Shown: positions 24,601 through 38,291 of the stretch, in pieces | Layout: each line of letters opens with the position of its first letter | How positions within the stretch are numbered: position 1 is the stretch's first letter | NCBI GenBank assembly: GCA_947561715.1 | Contig: OX387197.1 | Span: 6,817,001 to 6,881,000, forward strand | Length of the DNA: 64,000 nt | Direction of reading: 5' to 3' | DNA from: Ascidia mentula | Lineage: Eukaryota > Chordata > Ascidiacea > Phlebobranchia > Ascidiidae | Notes under the pieces: generated by a model | The model's input: the letters and a program-made list of their open reading frames with translations, nothing else | What the model was told of the DNA's origin: nothing | Database searches by the model: none | Made by a program: the position numbers and the translations under genes

Positions 24601-26734
24601 CGGCATGCCACCGCGTCATGGGAGAATTCTTACGTCATAAAGAGCGACCTTGTGTCTGAGGCCACATGTCCGGGCGTGTGATCTCAGGGCCGCTGACACC
24701 ATTACATCCCCACTGGGCGCATATTTCAGTGCTACCGCATTTACTTTGCTACGCAAAGCAGCTGCCTTTCCGCCGTTGAAATATTTTTCTGTTGTAAACG
24801 ATGGGAATGTGGGGTCCGTGGGATTTCAATAGTAAACGCTTCACTATCGCGGCGGGGAAATTGCGACACGGCACTGAAATATTACGCAAACTACAAACGC
24901 TGATGTGCTGCAAGAGTTACGCAATGTTAATGTGACGAAGTTACTACCAAAGGCCTGAAGATTTCGGATTAGGAGTTTCGTAAAAGCTTAAGATGACGTT
25001 TTGTGTCGATCCAGCGCAGTATATTATTTTCCACTTAATCTAATTTTATACCAATCTACTTACTCCAAGGATCGAAAATCAGTACAGCATTTTGTTAAAC
25101 TTGCTGCATTGCATTATTTTTCAGTACATTCCTAAATTTGCGAAGATCCTCAAGACGTTTGATTTTCTCAACAATCGAACGAACAACTGGATGATCGCAA
25201 GGTATATCATGTGGATTACTGATAAATAATTTATCTTACGCAAACAATTTCGCCATAGTCACAATAATTAACAAATATTTTTATGAATCGAAATTCGAAA
25301 TTTTAAGGTTGCGTTTGAAAAACACAGCTTGTTTTTAATGCTGCCTCACGCAACCCAGCGACTTTTATGATACCCAGGAGCAAAGAGCATCGGGAAACCT
25401 ACATACATGGAGTCGTTAGGGACATTGTCGATACTTACATCGCCGAAAGCATAGATGATCCGACACATACCATTGATGAAGAAGACGTCGTTTCCTTGAC
25501 GACGGACTTGTTTGGCGCCGGCCAGGACACGCTCTCTACTGTCATGCTGTGGATTTTTGTGTACTTGGTCTATTTTCCAGATTACCAACAACGGGTAAGA
25601 GAAACCAACGCAGATAAGTTATCAACATAAGCTTTAGGTTGCTCATTGGTTTAGTGAGAACATATCGATTTGACTTCTTCGCCAAAAATCCCATCGCCGT
25701 TATCAAACAAACCTTGTGGAGTTCCTTTTAAATGTTATCAAACAATTTTCCTGCTATATTTCTGTTATCGTACAACAACTTGTAATGTACGCAGAGAGAA
25801 TGTCATTAAGACCACAGAATTCAGAGTTTGGGGTCATACAAGGCAACTTGCAGCTAAATGTCTTGTTATTAGAATGTTATTGACCTAATGATCTTTTTCA
25901 AGCATTACTTTCACCACCCTATGCCACCTTCTCGACTTTTTACAACAGTTGTTGCTTTAGATAAAAGACGAGTTGGATGAACATCTCAAGGGTCAAAGGT
26001 TGCCGACCATCGACGACCGCAAGCACTTTCCATTCACGGAGGCAGTTCTGCACGAGATCTTCCGCCATTCGTCCTTCACTCCCTCCACTATCCCGCACGA
26101 GACGACTGAGCCGACAACATTAGGTCAGTACCACATCCCGAAGAGCACCATCGTGTTCGTGAATCAATACGCGGCGAATCGTGACGAACACGAGTGGTCG
26201 GATCCGGATACATTCGACCCGTACCGGTTCCTCAAAGCAGACGGGACGTTGATCCACAAGCCCCACGAACGTTATCTTTCATTTTCGACCGGCATTCGAA
26301 AATGCCCTGGAGGCGATATCTCGCGACTATTGCTCATACACTTTATCGCCACGTTTTTCAGCGTGGCAGAAATTGTGCCAGAGAGCGGACACACTCCGAC
26401 GCTAGAGGGCGTCTACAACCTCTCTATGAGGCCCAAAGAACTCAAATTCAAAGCTCGGCTTCGACATAGGCGAGTTTTTGAAACTGCCTTCGTGCATCTC
26501 GAAAAGGTGGCCGTACCAGTGCACAAGGACAAGGTCGACATCCTTGAAAGCGAAAACATCAAACCCGATCCCGTGCACGTAAACGGATGGAAGAAGACTC
26601 TCGAGACTGAATTTTCCGATAACGACTTTGAGACGATGGAGAAAGTTAGCCGAGTAATGCGGAAGCGGAAATCGAGAAAGTTGCCTTTTGATGATATAAA
26701 CGGCAACCAGATTTACGGCCTTTATCCTGAATGA
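9646..26734 (+). CDS. CYP1-like cytochrome P450, right copy, complete, six exons, 600 aa
   Basis: Exons: 9646-9854, 10323-10758, 20962-21051, 25125-25201, 25378-25594, 25961-26734; all GT-AG with consistent phase. Residues 1-30 are a membrane anchor, followed by the PGPFPWP hinge. The I-helix oxygen-activation motif AGQDT lies at about 318-322, the ExxR motif (EIFR) at 375-378, a DPYRF segment near 429-433, and the haem loop FSTGIRKCPG has its thiolate cysteine at about 458. These mark a working-looking microsomal P450, and the FGAGQDT and haem-loop wording fits the CYP1 family. It is longer than usual: about 87 residues follow the normal P450 end near residue 513, a basic and acidic tail without cysteines. 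Intron 2 (10.2 kb) and intron 3 (4.1 kb) are very large, while intron 4 is 176 bp. The gene is head to head with its paralogue at 1097-2189. The reaction would be NADPH-dependent oxidation of aromatic or lipid substrates; the actual substrate cannot be read from sequence. Confidence 0.93.
10125..10163 (+). repeat. Fragment matching the tail of the tRNA-like repeat at 19.6 kb
   Basis: These 39 bases match 19594-19632 with about five differences (shared string CTGGGCTGCCAAG). It lies in CYP1 intron 1 and lacks the tRNA-like head, as expected for a truncated SINE copy. Confidence 0.5.
11451..11940. promoter_or_regulatory. Mirror-conserved intron-2 block, right copy
   Basis: Inverted partner of 319-748, about 700 bp into intron 2 of the right CYP1 gene. 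A frame of about 58 codons ends at the same stop in both copies (TGA at 11620-11622 here). I count nine substitutions in that frame, six of them synonymous. Both copies have AG just before the start of conservation, which could be a splice acceptor. It is either a conserved enhancer or a small unannotated exon; I favour the enhancer. Confidence 0.6.
14790..14799 (+). promoter_or_regulatory. DRE match in CYP1 intron 2
   Basis: TTGCGTGCCA fits KNGCGTGMSA fully. It lies in a GC-rich island (about 14.6-14.95 kb) within the long intron 2 of the right CYP1 gene. Confidence 0.4.
15787..15796 (+). promoter_or_regulatory. DRE match in CYP1 intron 2
   Basis: TCGCGTGCGA is a full consensus match, 86 bp from another full match at 15883-15892 and about 300 bp from a core-only TCGCGTG near 15490. 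Confidence 0.45.
15883..15892 (+). promoter_or_regulatory. DRE match in CYP1 intron 2, second of a close pair
   Basis: TTGCGTGCGA is a full match to KNGCGTGMSA. With the site at 15787-15796 it forms the tightest pair found in the window. Confidence 0.45.
17093..17102 (+). promoter_or_regulatory. DRE match in CYP1 intron 2
   Basis: GTGCGTGAGA is a full match to KNGCGTGMSA in the same intron. A related but imperfect site (ATGCGTGCGA) lies near 17284. Confidence 0.35.
19477..19640 (+). repeat. tRNA-derived SINE candidate
   Basis: The first 66 bases fold like a tRNA from the D arm onward: an A box TAGCTCAGTTGG, an anticodon stem of six pairs with the 7-base loop CTGGTTA (anticodon GGT), and a T stem GTGAG/CTCAC closing the loop GTAAAAC. 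The acceptor strand does not close, so it is not a working tRNA gene. It is followed by a unique tail whose 39-bp part recurs at 10125-10163. This head-plus-tail layout is that of a tRNA-derived SINE. Confidence 0.6.
21052..25124. other. Intron 3 of the right CYP1 gene (4.1 kb)
   Basis: A GC-rich island spans about 21.7-22.55 kb, with open but unrecognised frames on both strands. A near B-box string (GATTCGAGCCC) near 23236 has no foldable tRNA around it. A CTCF-like motif lies at 23668-23681. No exon is supported. Confidence 0.5.
23668..23681 (-). promoter_or_regulatory. CTCF-like motif
   Basis: On the minus strand CCGCTAGGTGGCAC fits the core CCGCNNGGNGGCA known from bilaterian CTCF. A single match in intron 3 of CYP1; whether the organism keeps CTCF is unknown to me. 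Confidence 0.3.
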
Positions 26735-29300
26735 TAATTCGGAAATCAATCAACAGTTTGGTATTTGCAATGGTCTAATATCCTGTTAAATCCATACACA
26801 AATCTATTACCACGTATGTTTTCTATGATAACCCTTTGCCTTAAAACAGGCTTTTTGCCTGCATTGAAGGTGACTTTACATCGTTTAGATATAAGACGGA
26901 ACGAAGGTAATGGACAGTTTGACGACGTGGTAAATAAGGTGTTTTGGATCCGATTAATGACGTTTTTCTATTTGTTGAAAAAGTGTTCTTTTATGTTGTG
27001 GTTATGCTTACGGTATTTTTCTTTTTTTCTTTTTACGTTTCAAAAGAGAGAAGTGTTTTCTGCCCCAGCTTTCCTGTTTTTATCTTTTAGTTCGTGCCTT
27101 TGTAAAGGCGTTTATACATTTATATATTATACATATATTTATACATATATCGTTGTTTGTCCCTTTGGGTCCTGCACTCTTTGTGTCGAGTAAATGTTCA
27201 TGCAAGGGAGTGCCTCGCATTAATTCGTATTTAAATTTTCCCTTTTGAAATCATTTTTAATTTTTCCTTTGAAACCTATGCGTTCTTCAAAGCTCCGCAT
27301 CGTTGTTTCTTTGCCTAATGTTTCGTTTAATTTGAAGCAACATCAGTGTTACGTAAGCTCTATCGCCTAAGATGCTGGAAATAGGTTTGAGTTGAAAGGG
27401 TCCACAATTTGCTCAAGAATATTTTATCATGCTTTGCATGCAACAACACTCATCAACCACGTAAACATGCTGAAATTTTTCCATTCTATATTCATCGAGA
27501 TAAAGCAGTACACGGCTTTGTTCTTGTCGATCGATTATTAACTTACTTCTTTATTTGTTCCAAGCGCAGTTTTCAAAAATTTTCGACCGGATTCACCTAA
27601 AGAATCGCTGAGGAACCCACACAAATTTATCTCTTTCGTCATCACAAGATCTTAAATTTTTAAAAAAATGTGTAATATTTTTATGGAAGCGATATGCCAC
27701 TGCGCTTGCCCCTGCGTAACCAAAACGGACTATTTCCCAAAACTGGGTGACTTGAAAATTAAAACATGAATACACGAGTTCTTGAACGAATTGTCATAAA
27801 TTTTATCGGTAAACTTTGCGTCAGATCGGTTTCAATCACATCTATAGGTCTTCTTAAACTGATGCCTGCAAACGTAGCACAATCTTTCCTCTAGGACATT
27901 TTATTTTTAGGCATATTATATACCGAGACCACGTAATACATGCACCTATCTTTTGTTGCCATTTCTTGCTCGTCTTCTGAAAGTGAGCGTATACGCGCGG
28001 AGGTTCAAAGATATTTGTTATGTTTCAATTCGTACGTTTTGTGAAATAAATTAATTGGAAAAAAACTCAAACTTACGCTGTTTTTATAAAATGCGACAAT
28101 GACTACAAATTGCTTCAACCAAAAGCTGTTTCGCCGCAACCCTTGGAGCGCGGTATTGTATGGCTGGCAAGGTTTTGAAAAAAAGTGAAAGTCAACAAAA
28201 TGATGCGTACATTCGGAACCGTGGCGACATCTTGCGGTAGAAAACACAAACAACATCCCTTCCTTTGTTAAACCAATCAAGTATAGAGCATGGTGCAGAT
28301 GCACAGGATCGCGACGATACAACTCACCATTAGATTCAATAACATACGGTCGTGACCACACGCTACAGCATATCTCGATCAACAGTGGTTTTCCATTTCT
28401 ATTGTGTTACAATATGCGCTCTGTTTGGAATTATCTGATGAAAATTGATGGCGTTATCTCCAACAACTTTGAGGCTACAGGTAGTTACTTTACTATCTGT
28501 TTCTTGTCAACAACTGCATGCGGTAATTTTTTAAATTCCAATCCTGTTTCGATGAACCAGATCAAAAAAGCCATTGTTTAGTAGCAATGACATACAAATC
28601 CGCACTAATCCGCAATAATCCGCAGAAATTGATATATCTTGGTAATTTCTTTCAGTTGTTCGTTTCTATAGATGTAACGAATATAATAAGATAAGATTAA
28701 GTTAGGTAACTTTTTGGTAACCACTTTTGTAGCGCCACAGCTCCACCTTATGGTAAATAATATCGCTGTAAATCAATGAACAATGTTGATTAAAAAATAC
28801 TAGCCTGTACACATACCCATATCACAGAAACAAGTTATATCTGGCGATATTTTGTCCTCAAGTGAACCCGGACGCCCACTGCACAAAATAAACGTTCGGT
28901 CGGTGTGTTTTTAATCACAATGAAGAAATACAACATGTTTTTTACAGGAAAATGTACGAATACGCTAAACAATACAACAATACGGGGGCGTTATGATAGT
29001 TGTCAAACGCATTAGTTAAAAAATGTTGCAAACAACTCGGTAGGCTACGACTTTTCACACAATACTGTTCATGGTAAATCTTTCCAACGGCATCAAAATT
29101 ACTCATATACATTATGTGTTATGCTGGTCAATGAAATATACAAAAAAACCTAAATTACATCATCATTACCTGAAAATCTCATATCCGAGTCACCAAAATT
29201 TCATAGAAACGCCAACAAACAGAAATGTTTCAAACGATAGCAAATCCGCAGATTGTACAAATTCAGATTCATTCAAGAGGGGAGAAAATGAAAGAGGAAT
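26735..29300. other. 3' region of CYP1 and intergenic DNA
   Basis: The first few hundred bases are presumably CYP1 3' UTR; the open frame at 26765-27193 is low-complexity and Phe/Leu/Tyr-rich, not a convincing protein. A TATACA-type simple stretch lies near 27115-27150. The 125-codon minus frame at 28005-28382 opens with TTG rather than ATG and is unrecognised. Confidence 0.5.
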
Positions 29301-31222
<1,922 letters not shown>

Positions 31223-33875
31223 ATTATACAGCAACCTCAATCTCTAAATTCCTAAACTAAAGATGCATTAAATGGTTTCAACAAACCCTTTTATATAAAC
31301 TTGTGCATTCCTAGTATATCTTTAAAAAAAACGTTTTGACCCGCATTTAACTTTCTTGATATAAAAGTGGCTCATCGCAACACTTAAAAGTTTGAGCGGG
31401 CGTGTTTTAGGAAAACAATTCTTCAACACTCGGTTTTGCAGCGAGGTTGTTTTTCAAGTGCATCTTTTTGGAGGAAGTACTTGTAGGTTTTCGAATGAAC
31501 CCAATTATCCGGCAATTTGCATGCGACACCTTTTTTTCCCAAACAACACATCAGCTATTCGCAGGAAACACTTGTGCATTCCTTATTTGTGGCATGTCAG
31601 CGTGTTTTTCAGAAACTTGACATTTCCATTTAAGGCAAAAGAATTCAAACCTTTAGTACATCACATGCAAATGAGTCGATCAGATCTTGATGCAAAGGTT
31701 TTGGTGTGCGTTTGTTTTGGAAACTTTATGTGGTGAATTTTTTCACTTTTAGGCCTGTGAAGCGCAATTATTACGAATGATATGTATGTTATACTCTTTC
31801 CCATTTTGCTTGCTTCCTGTACATTCATTTTTCTGGTTTTTGTAATACAGTTTACAACCGCAGTTTAGTTTTTCATATTAGCGTCCACACAAACAGTTTG
31901 CAGCATGTCCTGAGCAAATGTTCTGCAAAACCAATTACATTTTAATGTATAAATTTCCAATATCCCCAGGCGAACCACTGTCCGCTTGAGAAATATTTCA
32001 GGACATGGTAATATAGTTCAATTCAGTTTTTCCCCAAAACAAAACGTGAAATAAAATCGAACAAATTATTTAGTTTGTGTAGTTTTTGCGGGTGATGCTG
32101 ATGTGGCGAAAATGACACATGGCACTAACGCTTTTCTTTATGCTTTCTTAGATTGTCTGTGTTGTTTATTTAAAGGTGTCTTTACTACATAGGCGCACAA
32201 CACATCGCACTATTCCTTTAGTTTTTCATCGGTTTCCTGCAGTCGCGTTTTGTCAAATTTCACTTTGTGTTTATTTCCGCACTATAGTCGTTTTCTATGT
32301 TTGCCACATTCCGTAACGTTCCATTGGTTCACGTGCAAGTCGTTGATTGGTTGATTGGCCGGTGCAAGTAATCCTGTGTGTATGACACGTTACAGTCTTA
32401 AGATGGGCGTCGCGCTGTGCAGTGGTTTTCATTGTTATTGCCAAGCGATGTTTTCGTACCGAAGGATTTATTTGTGTTCATTGGAATTCTGTGTGTTTTT
32501 ATCGTAGCTTTTAATAGCAGTACGTTTTTTAAAGTCAGACGCCCATTTAGTGAAACCATTGAGGTATTTTAGCTTTTATGGTGAGCCGCTATTGCAGAGT
32601 CCGGGCCTTTTCTGAGTGAGGGAGGCAGCGTTGGGGTGCCGAAATGATTCGGTAACACTGACTATAAAGTCTTTTGTATAGTTGCTACCACCACGATCAG
32701 ACATAGAATAAATTGTGATTGTGAGGGAATAGTCTAAAAAAATAATTTAAAATAAGGATAGATTGAAACGTCACTGACGAGGAAAAAGCGACATGTAACT
32801 AATGTGAGGGACAATAGTGGAGGTATAGGAGGTTGATTGAAGGTAAGGTGTTGCAAAGGGCAACCAAATTCCACAATCAAGACAAAAAGAACATGTACAC
32901 AGTTGATGCGAAAACTAATCTGCCAGCAATATACAAACTGTATGTTTATTTGTTCTGCTAGGTGCAGCTTGCGTGACCATATGAACGATCTTGTCGGTCA
33001 AAAACTTCCAGTTTGTGGTGACTATTGTAAACGCCATCATCCGTTGGGCATCAAACTGGGCTTGATGAGACCTTATAGCTCGAATTAAACCATCTGTATG
33101 CAGCCCACAAAATTCATATTATTGGCTCCATGCTTATTTACATGATTCCATAGGATGATCGTGCAGTATAGTTTTATAATTTTAGGCATGTGGCTGTGCG
33201 AACATTCGGTGGGTGCAACGGTAAAAGTAAGACACAGAACGCCGTTCCAAAAAAAAATTCTTGTCGATACGTCGCTCCGGAAAAAAATTAACGGGTGTCC
33301 CAAATAGTTGAAAATAAGCAAGTTTTTATGACAAAAATTAAGCACGCTAGTCAAAAAAGAGAACGTTTCTAACGAGTAAGCACATATGCACTGGGTAAAA
33401 ATGCGAGCCTTTACTCTATATATTCTCATACATTTTGGGACAAGCTTTATTTTTACAGTATTCTTCCCCCTTTCGACCAATATTGTTCCGCACCAGTTGC
33501 GCGATTCAATGTTGACTTTATAGGCTGTAGCGAAATAGCCTACCAACTTTTTATTTCCAAAATGAACGACACTGTAACACTTTAAAGATTTCAGTTTGAG
33601 GCAAACGTTGAAATTAACGTTTATTTGCATAAAACTTTCGCTTTATCTGGATATAACAGCTCAACAAATAATCGCATTCCCTAAATTCTTAAAAACATAG
33701 ATATCATACATTACATGCGTGCTGAGTTGACTAAAAACTATAGTTGGCCTGAAACTAATTAAATTTTTTTTAAATATTTTAAGCATATTTCACTGATTTT
33801 AAAAAAAATTCGGCAATACAAAACGGTTGTATTTCGTCAAGAAATAAATACTAAAATCAGCAGAAAAAAGTCTTC
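31223..33875. other. Intergenic DNA between ficolin-like gene and P-type transposon
   Basis: AT-rich, with no gene I can support. An ATG-started 181-codon frame on the minus strand (33085-33630) is the longest; it is Phe/Ile/Lys-rich and matches no family I know. Upstream control of the ficolin-like gene would lie just right of 31222. Confidence 0.45.
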
Positions 33876-33963
33876 CATGCACATGAAGGTCGTTGTGCAC
33901 AGAGTCATAGAAATCACGAGTACTCCAACTGCCACATTTGGCCGCCATTTTGTGTCCAGAAGC
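33876..33963 (+). repeat. Left terminal inverted repeat of the P-type element
   Basis: Pairs with 37574-37675. The innermost 18 bases are identical in both ends; the outer part agrees at roughly two bases in three with small gaps. Confidence 0.7.
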
Positions 33964-34209
33964 CTGGAACGCGTGTAGCCTGTTCAGTAGATGCCATCGT
34001 GGTTTAACGGTTTCAAACTTTATTGCTGTCCACAAGATGGTCTAAAATTTCTTGCCGGTGTGTTTTTTTAATGTAGAAGGTAAGTATCACGCACAAGATG
34101 TTTAACTGATAAGTTTTGTGCGTAAAATACGACATGTATTAAATGAATTATATCAGCATCAGCCATAACACACAACAAAAGTTACTGATTAGCATAAAAA
34201 TCTTTATAA

Positions 34210-37200
34210 TTATTTTATTGCAGAACATCTTGCTGCACTTTTGCTTCCAAATTGTGTTTTTTGGGAAGCCTGTTTAGTCACAGTCTTGCCATGAATGTGG
34301 AGTCGTAACTTAATGTACTTTTTTACAATTTTTGGAACAACCTCGTGGCAGTTGGGAAACTTGACATTTTCTGGCAGGGCTTCAGTAAGTAAATATTGAA
34401 GTACATCTTTTCGTCTTGCCACACCAACAACAATTTGGCGAAACTTGCTCTCTGCATATTTCAAAACTTCCAATAATTGACTGGAAGGATGACAGAGGTG
34501 AGTTGTTGTTTCATTATGCATTAAATTATTGCTGGGGGTAAATGATCTGAAAAGGGTTAGAAATCCTTCCTGACTGGGCATTGCATCCTCACTTTGGCAA
34601 TATAATGTGCATGTTGCACAATCAACTTTTTTAAGGACCTCATGGATTGCCCAACCACAAACATAATAAAACCCCTGTTCTTCAGAACTTGACAGCAAAG
34701 ATGAAGCTGTATCTGCCAGGATTGTCAAGTTGCTTCTGTCGTCATCTACAAGGCCTTCAGATGGGTCACAGCTATTTCCCTGGGATTTTAAAAAACTGAC
34801 TAAATGTGGAGTGTCATCTGGCTCATAGTTTCCTTTGCTAGTTGTTTGCATCATTTGTGACAGGCAAATCATTCGTAGACTGAGCCTAAATTGTGTTGGC
34901 TTTGGGTGTGACGATCCCTTGTTGCGAACTTGTGAAAATAAGTTTTCAAGGGCATCTTGGGTTAGCCGCCCGGACATTAAAAATTTGTAGTTGCCATGAA
35001 CGACAAGCTCCTGGTGCAAAGCTAACAAACTAGTAGTGGCCAATTTGATTCCTGATTGTACAGGCTTCCATGAACTGGAAATATGTATTTTTTGAAATGT
35101 GTCCAACATCTGAAAATAATTTTATGTTAATTTAAATGCGGATATGCAATATTTTTGGTAAGTTTTTTGTAACAATTATAGTATTATTGATATTGTTTTA
35201 CTAAAATAATATTTTACCTCTGTTAGCTGGTCTAACTTTTCTGCCGAATTTGGAAAAAGGGCATCCTGCATGCATCGACAGTTCATGATGTCGAACCAAT
35301 TATTTATGTACTGACAAAAAAATCCAGTTGTCAGTGCTTCAGGATAAAGTTTGTTTATTGCAACCATCGTGCGAATGGCTGAAGCAGTTGAATGACTCAA
35401 TACCTAATTGGAATTTGAAGGTGAGGACAGATAGAAAAATTGAATATTATTTACTGAGTTACATATATACCTGAGCTGCCATATTCACCCTCATTTTTTG
35501 ATATTGTGTTGGATGAATATGGCTTTTTGTCAGCTTCGGGGCTAGCTTAAACTCACCTTCCTCTTGATAATTAATAAGTTTTTCCACCCAACTTTTTGAA
35601 ACCTTAATAAAAACATTTATTACTTTTAGAACTTGAATTAAGTTACTGAATGTTTGTGCTAGCTGGGTTAAGTTAGTTTTGTGCAAACCTGATTTGTGGG
35701 AAGGTTGTATTTGGTCACAACACTGTCACTTAAATACATATCATGCTTTAAAAAAGCACTCCTTAAGTTTTTTAAAAGGTGAGGCACATCTGGCATGAAG
35801 TAAAGAAGTTGATCAGGCAGTGCAGGATGGTGAATGCAACATCTAACTTCATCTCTGACCATTTGTAATGCAGAAAAAGGTAAAGATGAGTTTTTTGCTA
35901 CTGTTTCTTTATCAAAAAATGAAACAGGACATCACCTGTTGCTAACAACTCCAGCAGACTTCCACATTGCTTGGTTGCAAGCCCCCATGTCACTAATCAC
36001 CACTTTGACTGTGAAACCTCTTATGGCGAGCTGTTTAATAATTTCCTTTGTTGTTTTCCATAAAATTTCACCACTAATTGAAGTGCCAGTGTAAAAATAT
36101 GCTGTTAAAAAACACAACATTACGAATATTACACATTTAAATTTTTTACCGAAATAACCAACCAACTACTTGTTTCCAGTGTGTTGTGATGCCTTTTGCC
36201 ATAAAACACAACACATGTGATGCCATTAAATTTCCTGACTTTGGCATCATTTCAGGGCTAACGTATCCCACAAATTGCTTGATGCCGGGATCGTACTCAA
36301 CGGCTGTTGCAATTTGAACCTCGTCGAGCAGTAAACTACAAACACGCTCGTGCTCTTCGGTCGCCTCCAACTTGGATTTCATCCAGTCCAAGACTACATT
36401 TTGTATTCCCGGACTCATCCCAAGAGGCACAATTCTATTGCAGAGCGTTGAGTACGAGGGCAGTGGGTACGTAAGCGATCTTAGAAACTCGTATCTGCGT
36501 GAGATCAATACGCGGTTTCAGTTAAAGCTCAGTACAACAAACTTGACATTGTTAGATACCCTTGCTTGCCAACTGCGCATCTAATTTTTAGTGCAACTTT
36601 GATAGTCTCGTCTGACCACTCAGATCTCGAACTGTTCACTGTTTCGCCTTGCAAAGCCTTCATTTGGTCATCATGCAAAAATTTCGGCAAATTAGAAGCC
36701 ATGTTTTGCAGTTTTGCATTCAAAAGTGTGATCTAATTTTGAAACAATAAATACAGAGCAAACAAATATTTATGTTTGTACCTGTCGCTTCAATTGCCTA
36801 TTTTCTGTTTCGTATTTTGAGCAATTTGTACAAGTCACTTGTACTGCTTCTGTTGGTTCTGTTCTTTCTGCACTTTCAGCTTCTGATTTGCTGTATTTGT
36901 GGTCGTGACTGCATGCTAAATTAATAAATACGTTTACTATCTGGGCCTAATGTTTAGCTTAGTTCCCTACTGGAAAAATCTCCTTGATTGCTGATATTCC
37001 TGTGCCGTTTCAAAAGGCGCCTTTGACTAGAAAGTTTAGCTGGGCAGTTTGGAACATTAAATAATGTTGGCACGGCTCCCAACTTCAATTTTTTCAGGCC
37101 GTCTTTTCTATTTTGTTCCAACTGGTTCGGTTCAAAATGTTTCTAAACTCACTAGGGTTAATAATAACTGATCTGTGCACGGAGTATCTTTCAGTCAAAC

Positions 37201-37353
37201 CTCGCAAAGTCGACTGTTCTTTGTTGGTACCCACTTATCCCGGCGACAATTTTGCAGCCAGCGTCTGCGAATGGATACAGCGGTAGGAAAGCGGAACATT
37301 TTAAAACCATTCTCGCTTCTGTTAACACAGTTTGGGGCTGAGCATCCTCCCAT
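34210..37353 (-). CDS. THAP-domain P-element transposase (THAP9-like), ten exons, about 837 aa
   Basis: Exons (minus): 37353-37201, 37142-36971, 36915-36782, 36732-36560, 36494-about 36163, 36101-35936, 35854-35689, 35602-35471, 35403-35218, 35109-34210. All joins keep frame; the exon 5 donor is the least certain. The N-terminal THAP zinc finger has C4, C9, C50 and H53 with the AVPTLF box near 74-79; it binds the element ends. A coiled-coil-like linker and the segment ending WSDETIKVAL follow, then the RNase H-like core with acidic LLLDEVQI and VISDMGACN motifs. The PDVPHLLKNLR region leads into the GTP-binding insertion, and the SGRLTQDALENLF region supplies the last catalytic acid. Length compares with 751 residues in Drosophila P and about 900 in human THAP9. 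The start at 37353 is the ATG directly before the THAP domain. It could be domesticated, but the flanking inverted repeats favour a mobile copy. Confidence 0.88.
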
Positions 37354-37573
37354 AATGTAATAATCTTTTGAAAGCTGCACTAGCTAACCTTAAACCTGGT
37401 GCGTATTCAAGTAAATTGTCATCAAAATCGCTACCGTTTCACTGAATTCTCATATCTAATTAAACTAAACTAAAATTTTTATTAATCACGACAAAAGAAA
37501 ATTTTTCTTGAGCTCGACACTTTCTGCAAAAAGAAAATTTCTATAGTTTGGCCTATGTCCATTGTATTATTTT

Positions 37574-37675
37574 GGACACAAAATGGCGGCCATGAGCTTC
37601 TATCGCGTAACAATGGGTTGGACAACTTGTGTTTTCTATGGACTTTGGTTGTGCATCACCAGATCCACGTGTGTG
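37574..37675 (-). repeat. Right terminal inverted repeat of the P-type element
   Basis: Inverted partner of 33876-33963. It lies about 220 bp upstream of the transposase ATG, so it may also act as the transposase promoter, as in Drosophila P. Confidence 0.7.
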
Positions 37676-38291
37676 TAACGCACGTAATTAGACTTGATTC
37701 GGAATTCGTGCTAAGATTTTATTTAGGGTATGGTGAGGAAAATGATCAGGATGAAAACACCAGGACTGTAGATTTGTTATCCCCGCAGTGTTCTTCATAC
37801 GCAGCCTATACAAGAAATGGGCATGTGACAATGCTTCCATCTTCCATGTTAAAAATATTTTTGCAACAAAATTGTTTTTTTCAAGTTGCAAAGACACAAA
37901 AAAATTGCTAATCGGTGGTTTTGCTCATCTTTTTGTGTTATAATTTCTTGTAATATTGACTGACCTCAAATTTGTAATAAGACACATAAAAGAGTTAAAA
38001 ACTAGGCTACTAAACCGAAAGAATGCAGCAAACTTTAGCAAGCGCTCGGAAAATCTATAAAAAACATACACAATCAATTGTCAATTGATAAAATCTTTCA
38101 TGCAAATTACAAACTTTCCAGTCTGGCTCTGGTGTATGTGCAATGTAAAATAAGCAATACACGTGACATATGTCAGTTTGAAAAGTTTAATTTCATTTTC
38201 TTAGGCCAGTAACAGTGTGTTCGAGGTTGAGAACCTTATGATGAGTACTGGTTTCATACTTTTTTCCAGCCTAAACTTTGTTAATTTCATA
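37676..38291. other. Upstream region of TOMM6
   Basis: AT-rich promoter region. Two pyrimidine-rich AG acceptors (ending near 38202 and 38269) precede the TOMM6 ATG and could serve a leader intron or spliced-leader addition. Confidence 0.45.

Larger units (their letters stand above)
33876..37675 (-). mobile_element. P-element-type DNA transposon, about 3.8 kb, apparently complete
   Basis: The ends form imperfect terminal inverted repeats of about 90 bp: 33876 inward and 37675 inward (reverse complement) both begin CA, share TGCACA, CATAGAAA and TCCAAC, and end in the identical 18-mer GGCCGCCATTTTGTGTCC. Between them lies a full THAP-domain transposase gene on the minus strand. P-type elements make 8-bp target duplications; I could not see a matching 8-mer at these boundaries, so the outer limits are uncertain by some bases. 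The intact reading frame suggests recent activity or selection. Confidence 0.82.

Noticed and set aside
26765-27193. 142-codon frame after the CYP1 stop
   Set aside because: Lies in the probable 3' UTR and is low-complexity (Phe, Leu, Tyr).
28005-28382. 125-codon minus frame
   Set aside because: Opens with TTG rather than ATG, has no known motif and no splice partners.
33085-33630. 181-codon ATG-started minus-strand frame next to the P-type element
   Set aside because: Composition is Phe/Ile/Lys-rich as expected of AT-rich DNA, with no recognisable motif and no nearby poly(A) logic. It may be a decayed DNA-transposon remnant, but nothing supports a name.
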